Of a stretch of 7,375 bases of DNA, positions 1 to 6,120 are shown piece after piece. The notes under the pieces were generated by a model that worked only from the letters and a program-made list of their open reading frames with translations, searched no databases and was not told where the DNA came from. The DNA comes from an uncultured Clostridia bacterium (lineage in GTDB: Bacteria; Bacillota; Clostridia; Oscillospirales; Oscillospiraceae): positions 1 to 7,375 of the forward strand of contig CAMWQV010000087.1 in the NCBI GenBank assembly GCA_947176425.1, given 5' to 3'. Positions within the stretch are counted from its first letter, which is position 1. The number at the start of each line of letters is the position of its first letter. A program made the position numbers and the translations under genes.

Positions 1-3
1 GGA

Positions 4-600
4 TTGGCGACTCCCAGGAAAGGGAAAATTGAGGAAACTCCGGGCTACTGCAAGGCCGAAGACCTGGCGAATCTGTTTGCCCTGACGGGCCAGTGGATCA
101 ACCAGCTCACCAGGGATGGCGTGCTGAAGAAACGGGACACCCCGGCCGGGAAAAGGTACAACGTTGTGGAGTCCACCAGGGCCTATGTGCAGTACCTTCG
201 GGACAAAGCTGCAGGCCGTGGGGAGAAGGGAATACCGGAGTCCAAGGAGATGGAGAAGTTCGAGGCCGAGGTGCGCATCAAACAAGCCAAGGCCCAAATC
301 GCCGAGCTGGAGGTGCAGGAGCTTCAGGGCATCATGCACCGCAGCGAGGACGTGGCCGCTCTGACGGAAGATCTGTTATACGCCATTCGGGATTCCCTCC
401 TGGCTCTGCCCGGACGCCTGGCCGTGGACGTGGCCGCGACCACCGCCGCCGCCGAGGCCGCCGAGGTTATCAAGCGGGAGGTCTACCTGGTGATGAAGGA
501 CTTGTCCAACTACACCTATGACCCGGAGAAGTATGAGGAGCGCGTCCGGGGGCGCATGGACTGGAAGGCGGAGCATGAGGGTGATTCTGATGATGAGTAA
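4..600 (+). CDS. terS: Phage terminase small subunit, Nu1-like (5' end possibly outside the window)
   Basis: This is the DNA-recognition subunit of the packaging motor: it binds the packaging site and recruits the large subunit to cut phage DNA. Residues about 17-43 form a winged-helix/helix-turn-helix of the Nu1 type (KAEDLANLFALTGQWINQL, then a turn and DGVLKKR). A basic stretch follows at 48-72, then a charged coiled-coil-like helix at about 82-109, rich in E, K, A and Q. The C-terminal part (about 115-198) should contact the large subunit and has an Ala-rich helix at 140-153. The length of 198 residues is close to lambda Nu1 (181). The start is uncertain. The TTG at position 4 gives a sensible N-terminus, but the frame is open to position 1 and no ribosome binding site can be seen, so an upstream start is possible. 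The 3' end overlaps the large-subunit gene, which suggests translational coupling. The family call rests on the HTH, the helix layout and the position just before GpA. Confidence 0.85.
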   Translation: MATPRKGKIEETPGYCKAEDLANLFALTGQWINQLTRDGVLKKRDTPAGKRYNVVESTRAYVQYLRDKAAGRGEKGIPESKEMEKFEAEVRIKQAKAQIAELEVQELQGIMHRSEDVAALTEDLLYAIRDSLLALPGRLAVDVAATTAAAEAAEVIKREVYLVMKDLSNYTYDPEKYEERVRGRMDWKAEHEGDSDDE

Positions 601-2503
601 AGCGGCGGCACGACGGCTGACAAAGGCCATCTCCAGGGGGCTGGCCGGGATGCAGCCCCCGGAAAATCTGAGCGTCACCGAATGGGCCGAGTGCAAGCGG
701 TACCTCTCTACCGAGGCCAGCGCCGAGCCGGGCCTCTGGCGCACCAGCCGGACGCCCTACCTCCGGGCCATCATGGACGCCTTCACCGACCCGAAGGTAC
801 GGCACATCGTGTTTGTGGCCGCGTCCCAGGTGGGCAAGACGGAAGTCATCAACAACATGATCGGATACATCATCGACCAGAACCCCGGCAGCATTCTCTT
901 TGTTCACCCGACCACCATCGACGCCAGGGAGTTTTCCAAACTGCGCATCGCACCCATGATTCGGGACAGCCCTACGCTGCGCCGGAAGATTTCAGCGCCC
1001 AAGAGCCGGGACAGCGGGAACACCCTGCTCCAGAAGTCTTATCCCGGCGGTATTCTGACGCTGTGCGGCTCCAACGAGGCCCACGCACTGGCATCCAAAC
1101 CCATCCGCTATGTGTTCGGAGACGAGAGAGACCGCTGGGCAATTTCCGCTGGCACCGAGGGCGACCCCTGGGAACTGGCCATGGCGCGGCAGACCACCTT
1201 CTACAATGCGAAGGCCGTGGAGGTTTCCACTTGCACCATCCGCGGGAGCAGCGCCATCGCTAAGAGTTTCGCCAAAGGAACGATGGAGCGGTGGAAATCC
1301 AAGTGCCCCAACTGCGGAGAGTACCATGAGATTCAGTGGAAGAACATCCGCTATGACGTCAAAGAGACAGTAGTCAACAATGAGCGCACCTACACGGTGA
1401 GCAACATCATGTGGATTTGCCCCGGCTGTGCCTGCGTGTCCGGTGAGACCACGATGAAGAAACAGCCCGCCCGCTGGGAGGCAGATAACCCCGCAGCCTA
1501 TGCCAATGGTGTGCGCTCCTTCTGGCTGAACGCTTTTGTCAGCCCCTGGGCCAGCTGGGAGAGTATTTGCCTCAAGTACCAAAACGCCCTGGGAGATACC
1601 GGGAAGATGCAGGTGGTCTATAACACCTGTTTCGGGCAGCTCTGGGAGGATCGGGGAGACACGCAGGACCCGGATACACTGATGGGCCGCCGGGAAATTT
1701 ACGAGGCCGAGCTCCCGGAGGGTGTGCTGGCGCTCACCGCTGGAGTGGACACGCAGGATGACCGCTTTGAGTATGAGATTGTTGGCCACGGTCACTTCGG
1801 GGAAACTTGGGGCATCGAGAAGGGCATCATCATGGGCCGTCCGGACGATCCGGCCACTTGGAACAGTCTGGATATGATGGTTTTCGACAGGGTTCTGCGT
1901 TTTAAGGACGGTCTGGGCTTGAAGGTCAGTATGTCCTTTGTGGACGAGGGCGGACACTTCACCGGAGAAGTTCGGCGGTTTTGCCAACAACGCATCCAGA
2001 AGAAGGTGTTCTGCATCAAGGGTTTTCCAGGCCCCGACCGACCATTCACAAGCCCACCCAAAAAGCAGAAGATCATCATCAAAAATCGGTACCTGGGGAC
2101 AGTGTGGCAGTACCAGCTTGGCGTAGACGAAGGCAAACAGCTGGTCATGGACAGCCTCAAGATACAGGCTCCAGGGCCGAAATACTGCCATTTTCCCTTG
2201 CGGGATGACTATGGCGCAATGTACTTCAACGGTCTGCTGTCAGAACACCTGGTGCCGGAGGGCAAAACCCGCCAGCGGTGGGTGTGGCAGAAAATACAGG
2301 GCCACGAGCGTAACGAACCGCTGGACTGCCGGAACTATGCGCTTGCGGCGTTCAAGGTGCTGCCAGTGGATCTGGATGCTGTTGATCGGAAGCTGCAGAA
2401 AGCCAGAGGCAAGGCTGTGGATTTCTCAGCACCGCCCATGCCCCAGCGTCCGCCCGCGCCAAAGAAAAAATCCGGGCTGAACAGATATTACGATGAATGG
2501 TAG
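590..2503 (+). CDS. terL: Phage terminase large subunit, GpA family (ATPase plus nuclease)
   Basis: This is the packaging motor: an N-terminal ATPase drives DNA into the prohead and a C-terminal nuclease cuts concatemers. Numbered from ATG 590 (637 residues), the Walker A motif is ASQVGKT with K83 and T84, and a Walker B-like YVFGDERDRW has D178 and E179. A zinc-ribbon-like pair of CxxC motifs sits between the domains (C239/C242 and C277/C280, with an extra C282). The nuclease part shows TAGVDTQDDRFEYEIVGHG with D387, then SFVDEGGHFT with D452 and DCRNYALAA with D579, which are hallmarks of the GpA family. Lambda gpA has 641 residues, so this is full length. Start choice: ATG 590 has GAGG at 577-580 and begins like relatives (MMSKAAARRL). 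ATG 575, with GGAAGG at 563-568, is a real alternative. The longest frame, from 518, adds a poor Arg/Ser-rich leader. The gene overlaps the small-subunit gene by 11 bases. GpA-type enzymes usually belong to cos-packaging phages. Confidence 0.96.
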   Translation: MMSKAAARRLTKAISRGLAGMQPPENLSVTEWAECKRYLSTEASAEPGLWRTSRTPYLRAIMDAFTDPKVRHIVFVAASQVGKTEVINNMIGYIIDQNPGSILFVHPTTIDAREFSKLRIAPMIRDSPTLRRKISAPKSRDSGNTLLQKSYPGGILTLCGSNEAHALASKPIRYVFGDERDRWAISAGTEGDPWELAMARQTTFYNAKAVEVSTCTIRGSSAIAKSFAKGTMERWKSKCPNCGEYHEIQWKNIRYDVKETVVNNERTYTVSNIMWICPGCACVSGETTMKKQPARWEADNPAAYANGVRSFWLNAFVSPWASWESICLKYQNALGDTGKMQVVYNTCFGQLWEDRGDTQDPDTLMGRREIYEAELPEGVLALTAGVDTQDDRFEYEIVGHGHFGETWGIEKGIIMGRPDDPATWNSLDMMVFDRVLRFKDGLGLKVSMSFVDEGGHFTGEVRRFCQQRIQKKVFCIKGFPGPDRPFTSPPKKQKIIIKNRYLGTVWQYQLGVDEGKQLVMDSLKIQAPGPKYCHFPLRDDYGAMYFNGLLSEHLVPEGKTRQRWVWQKIQGHERNEPLDCRNYALAAFKVLPVDLDAVDRKLQKARGKAVDFSAPPMPQRPPAPKKKSGLNRYYDEW

Positions 2504-2513
2504 GTGAATCGAA

Positions 2514-2771
2514 ATGCCGGATAAGGTGGAGCTTCGGGCGCGGCTGGAGTTCTGGCGCAGCGCCCTGAAGAAACTGCGGGAGGCTTACCTCGCCCTCCTG
2601 GATGGCGGCGTCAAGAGCTACAAAATCGGCAACGAGGAATTGACCCGGCTTGACCTGGTCTCCCTCCAGAAACGCATGGACGAGGCCGAGAAAAAGGTGG
2701 ATGAGCTGGAATTGCTGCTTGAAAATCGAAAGTCCCGGCGGTCCTTCGCCGTGACGCCGAGGGATTGGTAA
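2514..2771 (+). CDS. Small gpW-like / DUF6148-like head-tail joining protein (putative)
   Basis: This 85-residue protein lies between the large terminase and the portal, exactly where lambda W sits. Helix one runs over about residues 4-30. A short predicted hairpin follows (SYKIGNEELTRLDL, about 35-48), then a heptad-like charged helix (about 49-73), and a basic tail with RKSRR at 72-76 ending in an aromatic W85. Lambda gpW (68 residues) has the same plan: helix, a hairpin rich in R, V and F, a helix beginning SDLKK, and a tail with RRR and an aromatic end. GpW binds the portal after packaging and prepares it for tail attachment. I believe similar clostridial phage proteins are catalogued as DUF6148, but I am recalling that and could not check it. 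The ATG at 2514 has TAGGTG at 2501-2506 with a 7-base spacer, and the site overlaps the terminase stop codon. The function rests on position and fold plan; the coding call itself is firm. Confidence 0.8.
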   Translation: MPDKVELRARLEFWRSALKKLREAYLALLDGGVKSYKIGNEELTRLDLVSLQKRMDEAEKKVDELELLLENRKSRRSFAVTPRDW

Positions 2772-2776
2772 GGAGG
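2770..2776 (+). promoter_or_regulatory. Strong ribosome binding site for the GTG-initiated portal gene
   Basis: AAGGAGG lies 7 bases before GTG 2784 and overlaps the stop codon of the preceding small gene (2769-2771). It fixes the portal start at a GTG codon, because the next in-frame ATG lies far inside the conserved N-terminal region. Confidence 0.85.
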
Positions 2777-2783
2777 ACGGCCC

Positions 2784-4403
2784 GTGTATCAGGACAAACG
2801 AACAAAGCTGTACCTCCCGGACGGGGTGCGCACCAGAGCCAGCGGATACGGTGACGCCGGAGCTTCCGTTGTCCGCAGGGCACTGAAAGGGTTCCAGGCC
2901 CGCAGCGGCAGCCCCAACGAGGATATCAACTGGAATAACTACACCCTGCGCCAGCGGAGCCGGATGCTGTATATGTCCTCGCCGCTGGCAACGTCGGCAA
3001 TCAATACAAACCGTACCAAGGCGGTGGGGGTTGGCCTGGCACTCAAGAGCAGCATTGACCGGGAGACACTGGGACTGTCCCGCGCGGCGGCGAAGGAGTG
3101 GCAGCGGCGCACGGAGGCGGAGTTCCGCTTGTGGGCTGACAGAAAAGACGCCTGCGACGCCATCGGCATGAATAACTTTGACGGGCTTCAGCAACTGGCC
3201 CTTTCCTCCTGGTTGATGAGCGGGGATGTGTTTCCGTTGATCAAGCGCCGTCCGCCCGACCATATCCGCCCGTATTCCCTGCGGATACACCTGGTGGAGG
3301 CGGACCGGGTGCGGACGCCCATGGAGTATGGCGGCACGACCTATCCCAACATCACCAACGGGAAGAACCCGGACACCAAAAACCGTATCTTTGACGGCGT
3401 GGAGGTGGACAGCAGCGGTATGGCGGTGGCCTACTACGTACACTCGACCTATCCCTGGGAGATGACCAGCGCAGAAGATGAATGGGTGCGGGTGGAGGCG
3501 TACGGCAAAAAAGCCGGCCTTCCGAACATCCTCCACGTTATGAGCAGTGAGCGGCCTGACCAGTACCGGGGCGTCAGCTACCTGGCTCCTGCCATTGAAC
3601 CGGTCCTCCAGTTGAACCGCTACATCAACTCCGCCCTGACCATGGCGCTGATTCAGAGCTATTTCACCGCGTGGATCATCCTGAAGGACAATACAAACGA
3701 AATTCCGTGGGGCAGCGTGGGCGGCTGGGATGATTTGCAGGTGCCCGACGGAAATTTCGGAAGCGCGTCCCATCCGCGCACAAACCCGGACGAGCTGGAC
3801 ATGGGGCCGGGAACCTTTCACACACTGAAGGAAAATGAGGATATCAAGTTCGGGAACCCCACCATGCCCGTACCGGGTTTTGACGATTTTGTCAAAACCT
3901 TTTGTAAGCTCATCGGCGCGGGGCTTGGCATTCCCTATGACGTGCTGGTCAAAGAATACAATTCCAGTTACTCTGCCGCCCGCGCCGCCCTCCTGGATTC
4001 CTGGGAAGATTTCCGAATGCGCCGGAAGTGGTTTGTGGACGATTTCTGCCAACCGGTCTATGAGATTTGGCTGGCAGAAGCTGTAGCCCGCGGGCGGATT
4101 ATCGCTCCGGGCTTTTTTGATGATCCGCTTATCCGTGCGGCCTGGTGCTCGGCACAGTGGATCGGCCCAGTGCAGGGCTCCCTTGACCCGCTGAAGGAGG
4201 CCACCGCCGCCGTGCTCCAGATCCAACATGCGCTGAAAACCCATGAGCAGGTTGCGATGGAGATGTCCGGCGGCGACTGGGACGCCAACGTGGAGCAGCT
4301 CGGCATAGAGAACGAGAAACTCAAGGCGGCCGGCGGGGGTGCGGACGTCCAAGTAACCGTTAACCCAAAAAATGATGACAAAGGAGATGGAGATAATGCC
4401 TGA
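2784..4403 (+). CDS. Phage portal protein, lambda gpB family
   Basis: The portal is the dodecameric ring at one capsid vertex. It nucleates head assembly, is the channel for DNA entry, and docks the terminase and then the tail. The N-terminal region has the family's LRQRSRMLYMSSPLA block (about 55-69) followed by AVGVGLAL (80-87), the counterpart of the usual N-x-VG-x-G signature. Residues 386-410 contain GIPYDVLVKEY and NSSYSAARAALL (393-404), the classic SSxRA helix of lambda-type portals. W459-IGPVQGSLDPLKE-472 is the family's W-x-G-x-x-x-x-x-x-DP-x-KE motif. The length of 539 residues is close to lambda gpB (533). The last about 25 residues are Gly/Asp-rich and probably disordered; lambda gpB is trimmed near its N-terminus instead. 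Translation starts at GTG under a strong AAGGAGG. The gene ends inside the first codons of the protease gene, an 8-base overlap that suggests coupled translation. Confidence 0.96.
   Translation: MYQDKRTKLYLPDGVRTRASGYGDAGASVVRRALKGFQARSGSPNEDINWNNYTLRQRSRMLYMSSPLATSAINTNRTKAVGVGLALKSSIDRETLGLSRAAAKEWQRRTEAEFRLWADRKDACDAIGMNNFDGLQQLALSSWLMSGDVFPLIKRRPPDHIRPYSLRIHLVEADRVRTPMEYGGTTYPNITNGKNPDTKNRIFDGVEVDSSGMAVAYYVHSTYPWEMTSAEDEWVRVEAYGKKAGLPNILHVMSSERPDQYRGVSYLAPAIEPVLQLNRYINSALTMALIQSYFTAWIILKDNTNEIPWGSVGGWDDLQVPDGNFGSASHPRTNPDELDMGPGTFHTLKENEDIKFGNPTMPVPGFDDFVKTFCKLIGAGLGIPYDVLVKEYNSSYSAARAALLDSWEDFRMRRKWFVDDFCQPVYEIWLAEAVARGRIIAPGFFDDPLIRAAWCSAQWIGPVQGSLDPLKEATAAVLQIQHALKTHEQVAMEMSGGDWDANVEQLGIENEKLKAAGGGADVQVTVNPKNDDKGDGDNA
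4380..4386 (+). promoter_or_regulatory. Ribosome binding site deciding the protease start
   Basis: AAAGGAG lies 9 bases before ATG 4396. In-frame ATGs at 4372 and 4375 lie before it and ATG 4387 abuts it, so 4396 is the only one correctly spaced. The site lies within the last codons of the portal gene. Confidence 0.75.
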
Positions 4404-5685
4404 CCCTATCAAGTTGCCCTTTGCCCGCCCTCCCCAGGCGGTAAACATTGACCGGGGACCATACTCCATGAAAATGGAGGATGGCGTGAATGCGGAGATC
4501 ACCATGTACGGCGAGATTATGGAGCAGCATCCGAGGGATTGGAGGACTGGGGAGAAACTGGAGGGAGATTTCATCGCTCAGGATGACTTCCTACAGGATC
4601 TGAACAGTTTAGCTGGGGCGAAAAGCCTCACTATCCGTATGAACAGCCTGGGTGGGGATGCCCTGGTAGGAATGGTGATCCACAACCGGCTGCGGGAACT
4701 GTCAGGCAAGGGAACCCGCCTTGTTTGCATTGTGGATGGGGCGGCTATGTCCGCCGCTTCTGTCATTATGAGCGCCTGTGACGAAGTACGCATCAACCCC
4801 GCCAGCCTAGTGATGATCCACCGCTGCTGGGGCTATCTGTGGGGCGGCTATAACGCTGACGAACTTCGAGAAACCGCCGCAATGTATGACGCCTACGACC
4901 GTGCGGCGGTGACCACGTACCAGCGCAAGACAAAGCTCTCCGAGCAAGAATTACTTCGGATGATGAGCGAAACCACATGGCTGACCGGGGCGGAGGCGGT
5001 AGAAAAGGGCTTTGCCGACAAGCTTATCGAGGATGCGGAGCCACTGGACATCGCCGCCAGCGCGGATGGCCAGAGCCTGTTTGTGCGCGGCCGGCAATTC
5101 CATCTCACTCCGGGGATGTTTGCTCCGGACAGCATTCCAACGGTCAAATCCGAGGCTCCGGCCCCGGCTAAGACACATAAAACCCAGCCGGCCATCACCG
5201 GCGACGAAGGAGGAAAAACCATGGCAAAGAATCTTGAAGAACTCCGGGCGGAGAACCCGGAGCTGGCCACGGCGTTGATGGCCGAGGCCAAGGCCGCCGT
5301 GTCTGCATCCGCAGGCGGTGATACCCCTGCTCCCCAGGCCGGCGCGGATGCCATCAGTGCTGCAGTCCAAGCGGAACAGAAGCGCATCCAGGAGATCGAC
5401 GCGGTGGCCTGCCTGTATGATGCGGACACTGTCAAGGCGGCGAAGTACGGCGAGAACGCCTGTACCGCCCAGGAGATGACCTACCGCGCCGCTCAGAAGG
5501 CGGCCCAGCAGGGCAAGAAGTTCCTGGGCGACCTGGAGGGCGACACCCAGGCGTCCGGGGCCCAGGACGTTCCGGCGGCGGGCGATCCCGGAGAGCCCAC
5601 ACCCACGGAGAAGCAGACGCCCGACCAGCGCATGGCCAGTGCCCGTGCGGAGGTCAAGGCCCTTTTCGGAAAGGAGGAGAAGTAA
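4396..5685 (+). CDS. ClpP-like head maturation protease fused to a C-terminal scaffold (lambda gpC-like)
   Basis: This protein matures the prohead by cleaving scaffold and head proteins inside the shell. Numbered from ATG 4396 (429 residues), residues about 25-215 form a ClpP/crotonase-fold serine protease domain. It shows IRMNSLGGDALVGMVIHN, then the nucleophile motif GAAMSAAS with Ser119, then VMIHR with His142. WLTGAEAVEKGFAD (195-208) corresponds to the conserved C-terminal block of ClpP-type enzymes. A Pro/Ala/Thr-rich linker (about 245-275) joins this to a helical, Ala/Glu/Gln-rich scaffold segment (276-429), which includes AEQKRIQEID, a common feature of lambda C-like proteins. Lambda gpC is 439 residues and has the same layout, with Nu3 as its C-terminal part. 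The gene overlaps the portal by 8 bases and ends 3 bases before the decoration gene. The acidic member of the triad is not clear: Glu192 lies one residue off the position expected from ClpP, where Thr stands. Confidence 0.94.
   Translation: MPDPIKLPFARPPQAVNIDRGPYSMKMEDGVNAEITMYGEIMEQHPRDWRTGEKLEGDFIAQDDFLQDLNSLAGAKSLTIRMNSLGGDALVGMVIHNRLRELSGKGTRLVCIVDGAAMSAASVIMSACDEVRINPASLVMIHRCWGYLWGGYNADELRETAAMYDAYDRAAVTTYQRKTKLSEQELLRMMSETTWLTGAEAVEKGFADKLIEDAEPLDIAASADGQSLFVRGRQFHLTPGMFAPDSIPTVKSEAPAPAKTHKTQPAITGDEGGKTMAKNLEELRAENPELATALMAEAKAAVSASAGGDTPAPQAGADAISAAVQAEQKRIQEIDAVACLYDADTVKAAKYGENACTAQEMTYRAAQKAAQQGKKFLGDLEGDTQASGAQDVPAAGDPGEPTPTEKQTPDQRMASARAEVKALFGKEEK
5206..5213 (+). promoter_or_regulatory. 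Internal ribosome binding site for the nested scaffold
   Basis: GAAGGAGG lies 7 bases before ATG 5221, inside the protease gene and in the same frame. It is as good as any site in the window and falls at the domain border, in the sequence coding for the linker (GDEGGKT). This position makes real internal initiation likely. Confidence 0.85.
5221..5685 (+). CDS. Nested in-frame head scaffold protein (Nu3-like)
   Basis: This is a predicted separate product from an internal start in the protease gene, identical to its last 154 residues. It should act as the internal scaffold on which the capsid protein assembles, and it should be lost or digested during maturation. The start MAKNLEELRAENPELATALM is a typical scaffold N-terminus. 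The protein is rich in Ala, Glu, Gln and Lys, with likely helices at about 4-30, 44-66 and 82-101. A Pro/Gly/Asp-rich flexible part spans 103-131, and a basic, helical C-terminus (QRMASARAEVKALFGKEEK) follows, as in scaffolds that bind capsid protein by their tail end. The strong internal ribosome binding site and the position at the domain border are direct evidence. The analogy is lambda, where Nu3 starts inside C in the same frame. Production as a separate protein is inferred and not shown. Confidence 0.78.
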   Translation: MAKNLEELRAENPELATALMAEAKAAVSASAGGDTPAPQAGADAISAAVQAEQKRIQEIDAVACLYDADTVKAAKYGENACTAQEMTYRAAQKAAQQGKKFLGDLEGDTQASGAQDVPAAGDPGEPTPTEKQTPDQRMASARAEVKALFGKEEK

Positions 5686-5688
5686 TCC

Positions 5689-6105
5689 ATGGCTAAGGAA
5701 CTGCGTCAGAAACTCGGCAGCATGGAGTATGACGGCCTAATCACTGGCCTCAACCCGCCCGTCCGCGTGGACGGCGGCGTCATCGCCAAGCTGACCACTG
5801 CCACGGTCTACAAACGGGGTACGCTCCTGGCGAAATCCGCCAAGGACGGCCTGCTTCACATTCTGGGGGAGGAACCCACCGCTCCCGGTGACGGTGAGAC
5901 GGCGGACACCTACACCCCGGACTGCATCCTGTGCGATGACACGGAGGTGGGCACCGACGAGGACGTTCCTGTGGACGTCTATGCCGCCGGGTGCTTTGAC
6001 CCGGAGAAGGTGACGGTGGCCGAGGACTACGCCATCACCCAGGCGGACAAGGACAAGCTCCGCACCTACAACATCGTCTTCAAGGCCGCAACGACGGCCC
6101 CTTAA
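5689..6105 (+). CDS. Head decoration protein, lambda gpD family
   Basis: Members of this family bind as trimers on the outside of the expanded capsid at its threefold points and lock it against internal DNA pressure. The 138-residue protein is mostly predicted beta. It shows the family layout: a P-V-x-V-D-G-G strand (24-30), an AxLTTATVYKRGTLLAKS block (33-50), a central loop rich in Gly, Glu and Thr (about 60-76), a PDCILCDDTEV strand (77-87), then VPVDVYAAGCFDPEKV, matching the usual vyxxGxFn motif. Lambda gpD has 110 residues, so this one has extra length mainly in the central loop and at the N-terminus. There is no signal peptide. The ATG at 5689 lies 11 bases after AAGGAGG (5671-5677), which is inside the end of the protease/scaffold gene. 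Position between scaffold and capsid genes matches lambda D. Confidence 0.93.
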   Translation: MAKELRQKLGSMEYDGLITGLNPPVRVDGGVIAKLTTATVYKRGTLLAKSAKDGLLHILGEEPTAPGDGETADTYTPDCILCDDTEVGTDEDVPVDVYAAGCFDPEKVTVAEDYAITQADKDKLRTYNIVFKAATTAP

Positions 6106-6112
6106 AGGAGGG
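6104..6112 (+). promoter_or_regulatory. Very strong ribosome binding site for the major capsid gene
   Basis: AAAGGAGGG overlaps the stop codon of the decoration gene (6103-6105) and lies 8 bases before ATG 6121. It is the longest anti-16S match in the window, in keeping with the need for hundreds of copies of the capsid protein. Confidence 0.85.
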
Positions 6113-6120
6113 AACAGATC

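Noticed and set aside
1..60. Possible cos packaging site at the left edge.
   Set aside because: In lambda-like phages cos lies before the small terminase gene, which here starts at or before the window edge. The visible bases are coding and show no cos-like features.
518..589. Longer N-terminus for the large terminase starting at ATG 518.
   Set aside because: The extra residues are Arg/Ser-rich, lie entirely inside the small-subunit gene and lack a good ribosome binding site. Relatives begin close to the PPENLSV region.
992..2191. Open frame of 399 codons on the minus strand inside the large terminase.
   Set aside because: It lies wholly opposite conserved terminase motifs and shows no recognisable domain or convincing ribosome binding site.
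2352..4574. Very long open frame on the minus strand (740 codons) antisense to the portal and its neighbours.
   Set aside because: It runs across three genuine + strand genes and their junctions and lies opposite conserved portal motifs. Its translation looks like a low-complexity mirror of GC-rich codons. Long antisense frames are expected when the sense strand has high third-position GC.
5164..5191. Inverted repeat CCGGCT / AGCCGG with a 16-base loop just upstream of the internal scaffold start.
   Set aside because: A 6-base stem with a long loop is expected by chance in GC-rich DNA. It has no U-run and lies within coding sequence, so neither a terminator nor a translational switch can be claimed.
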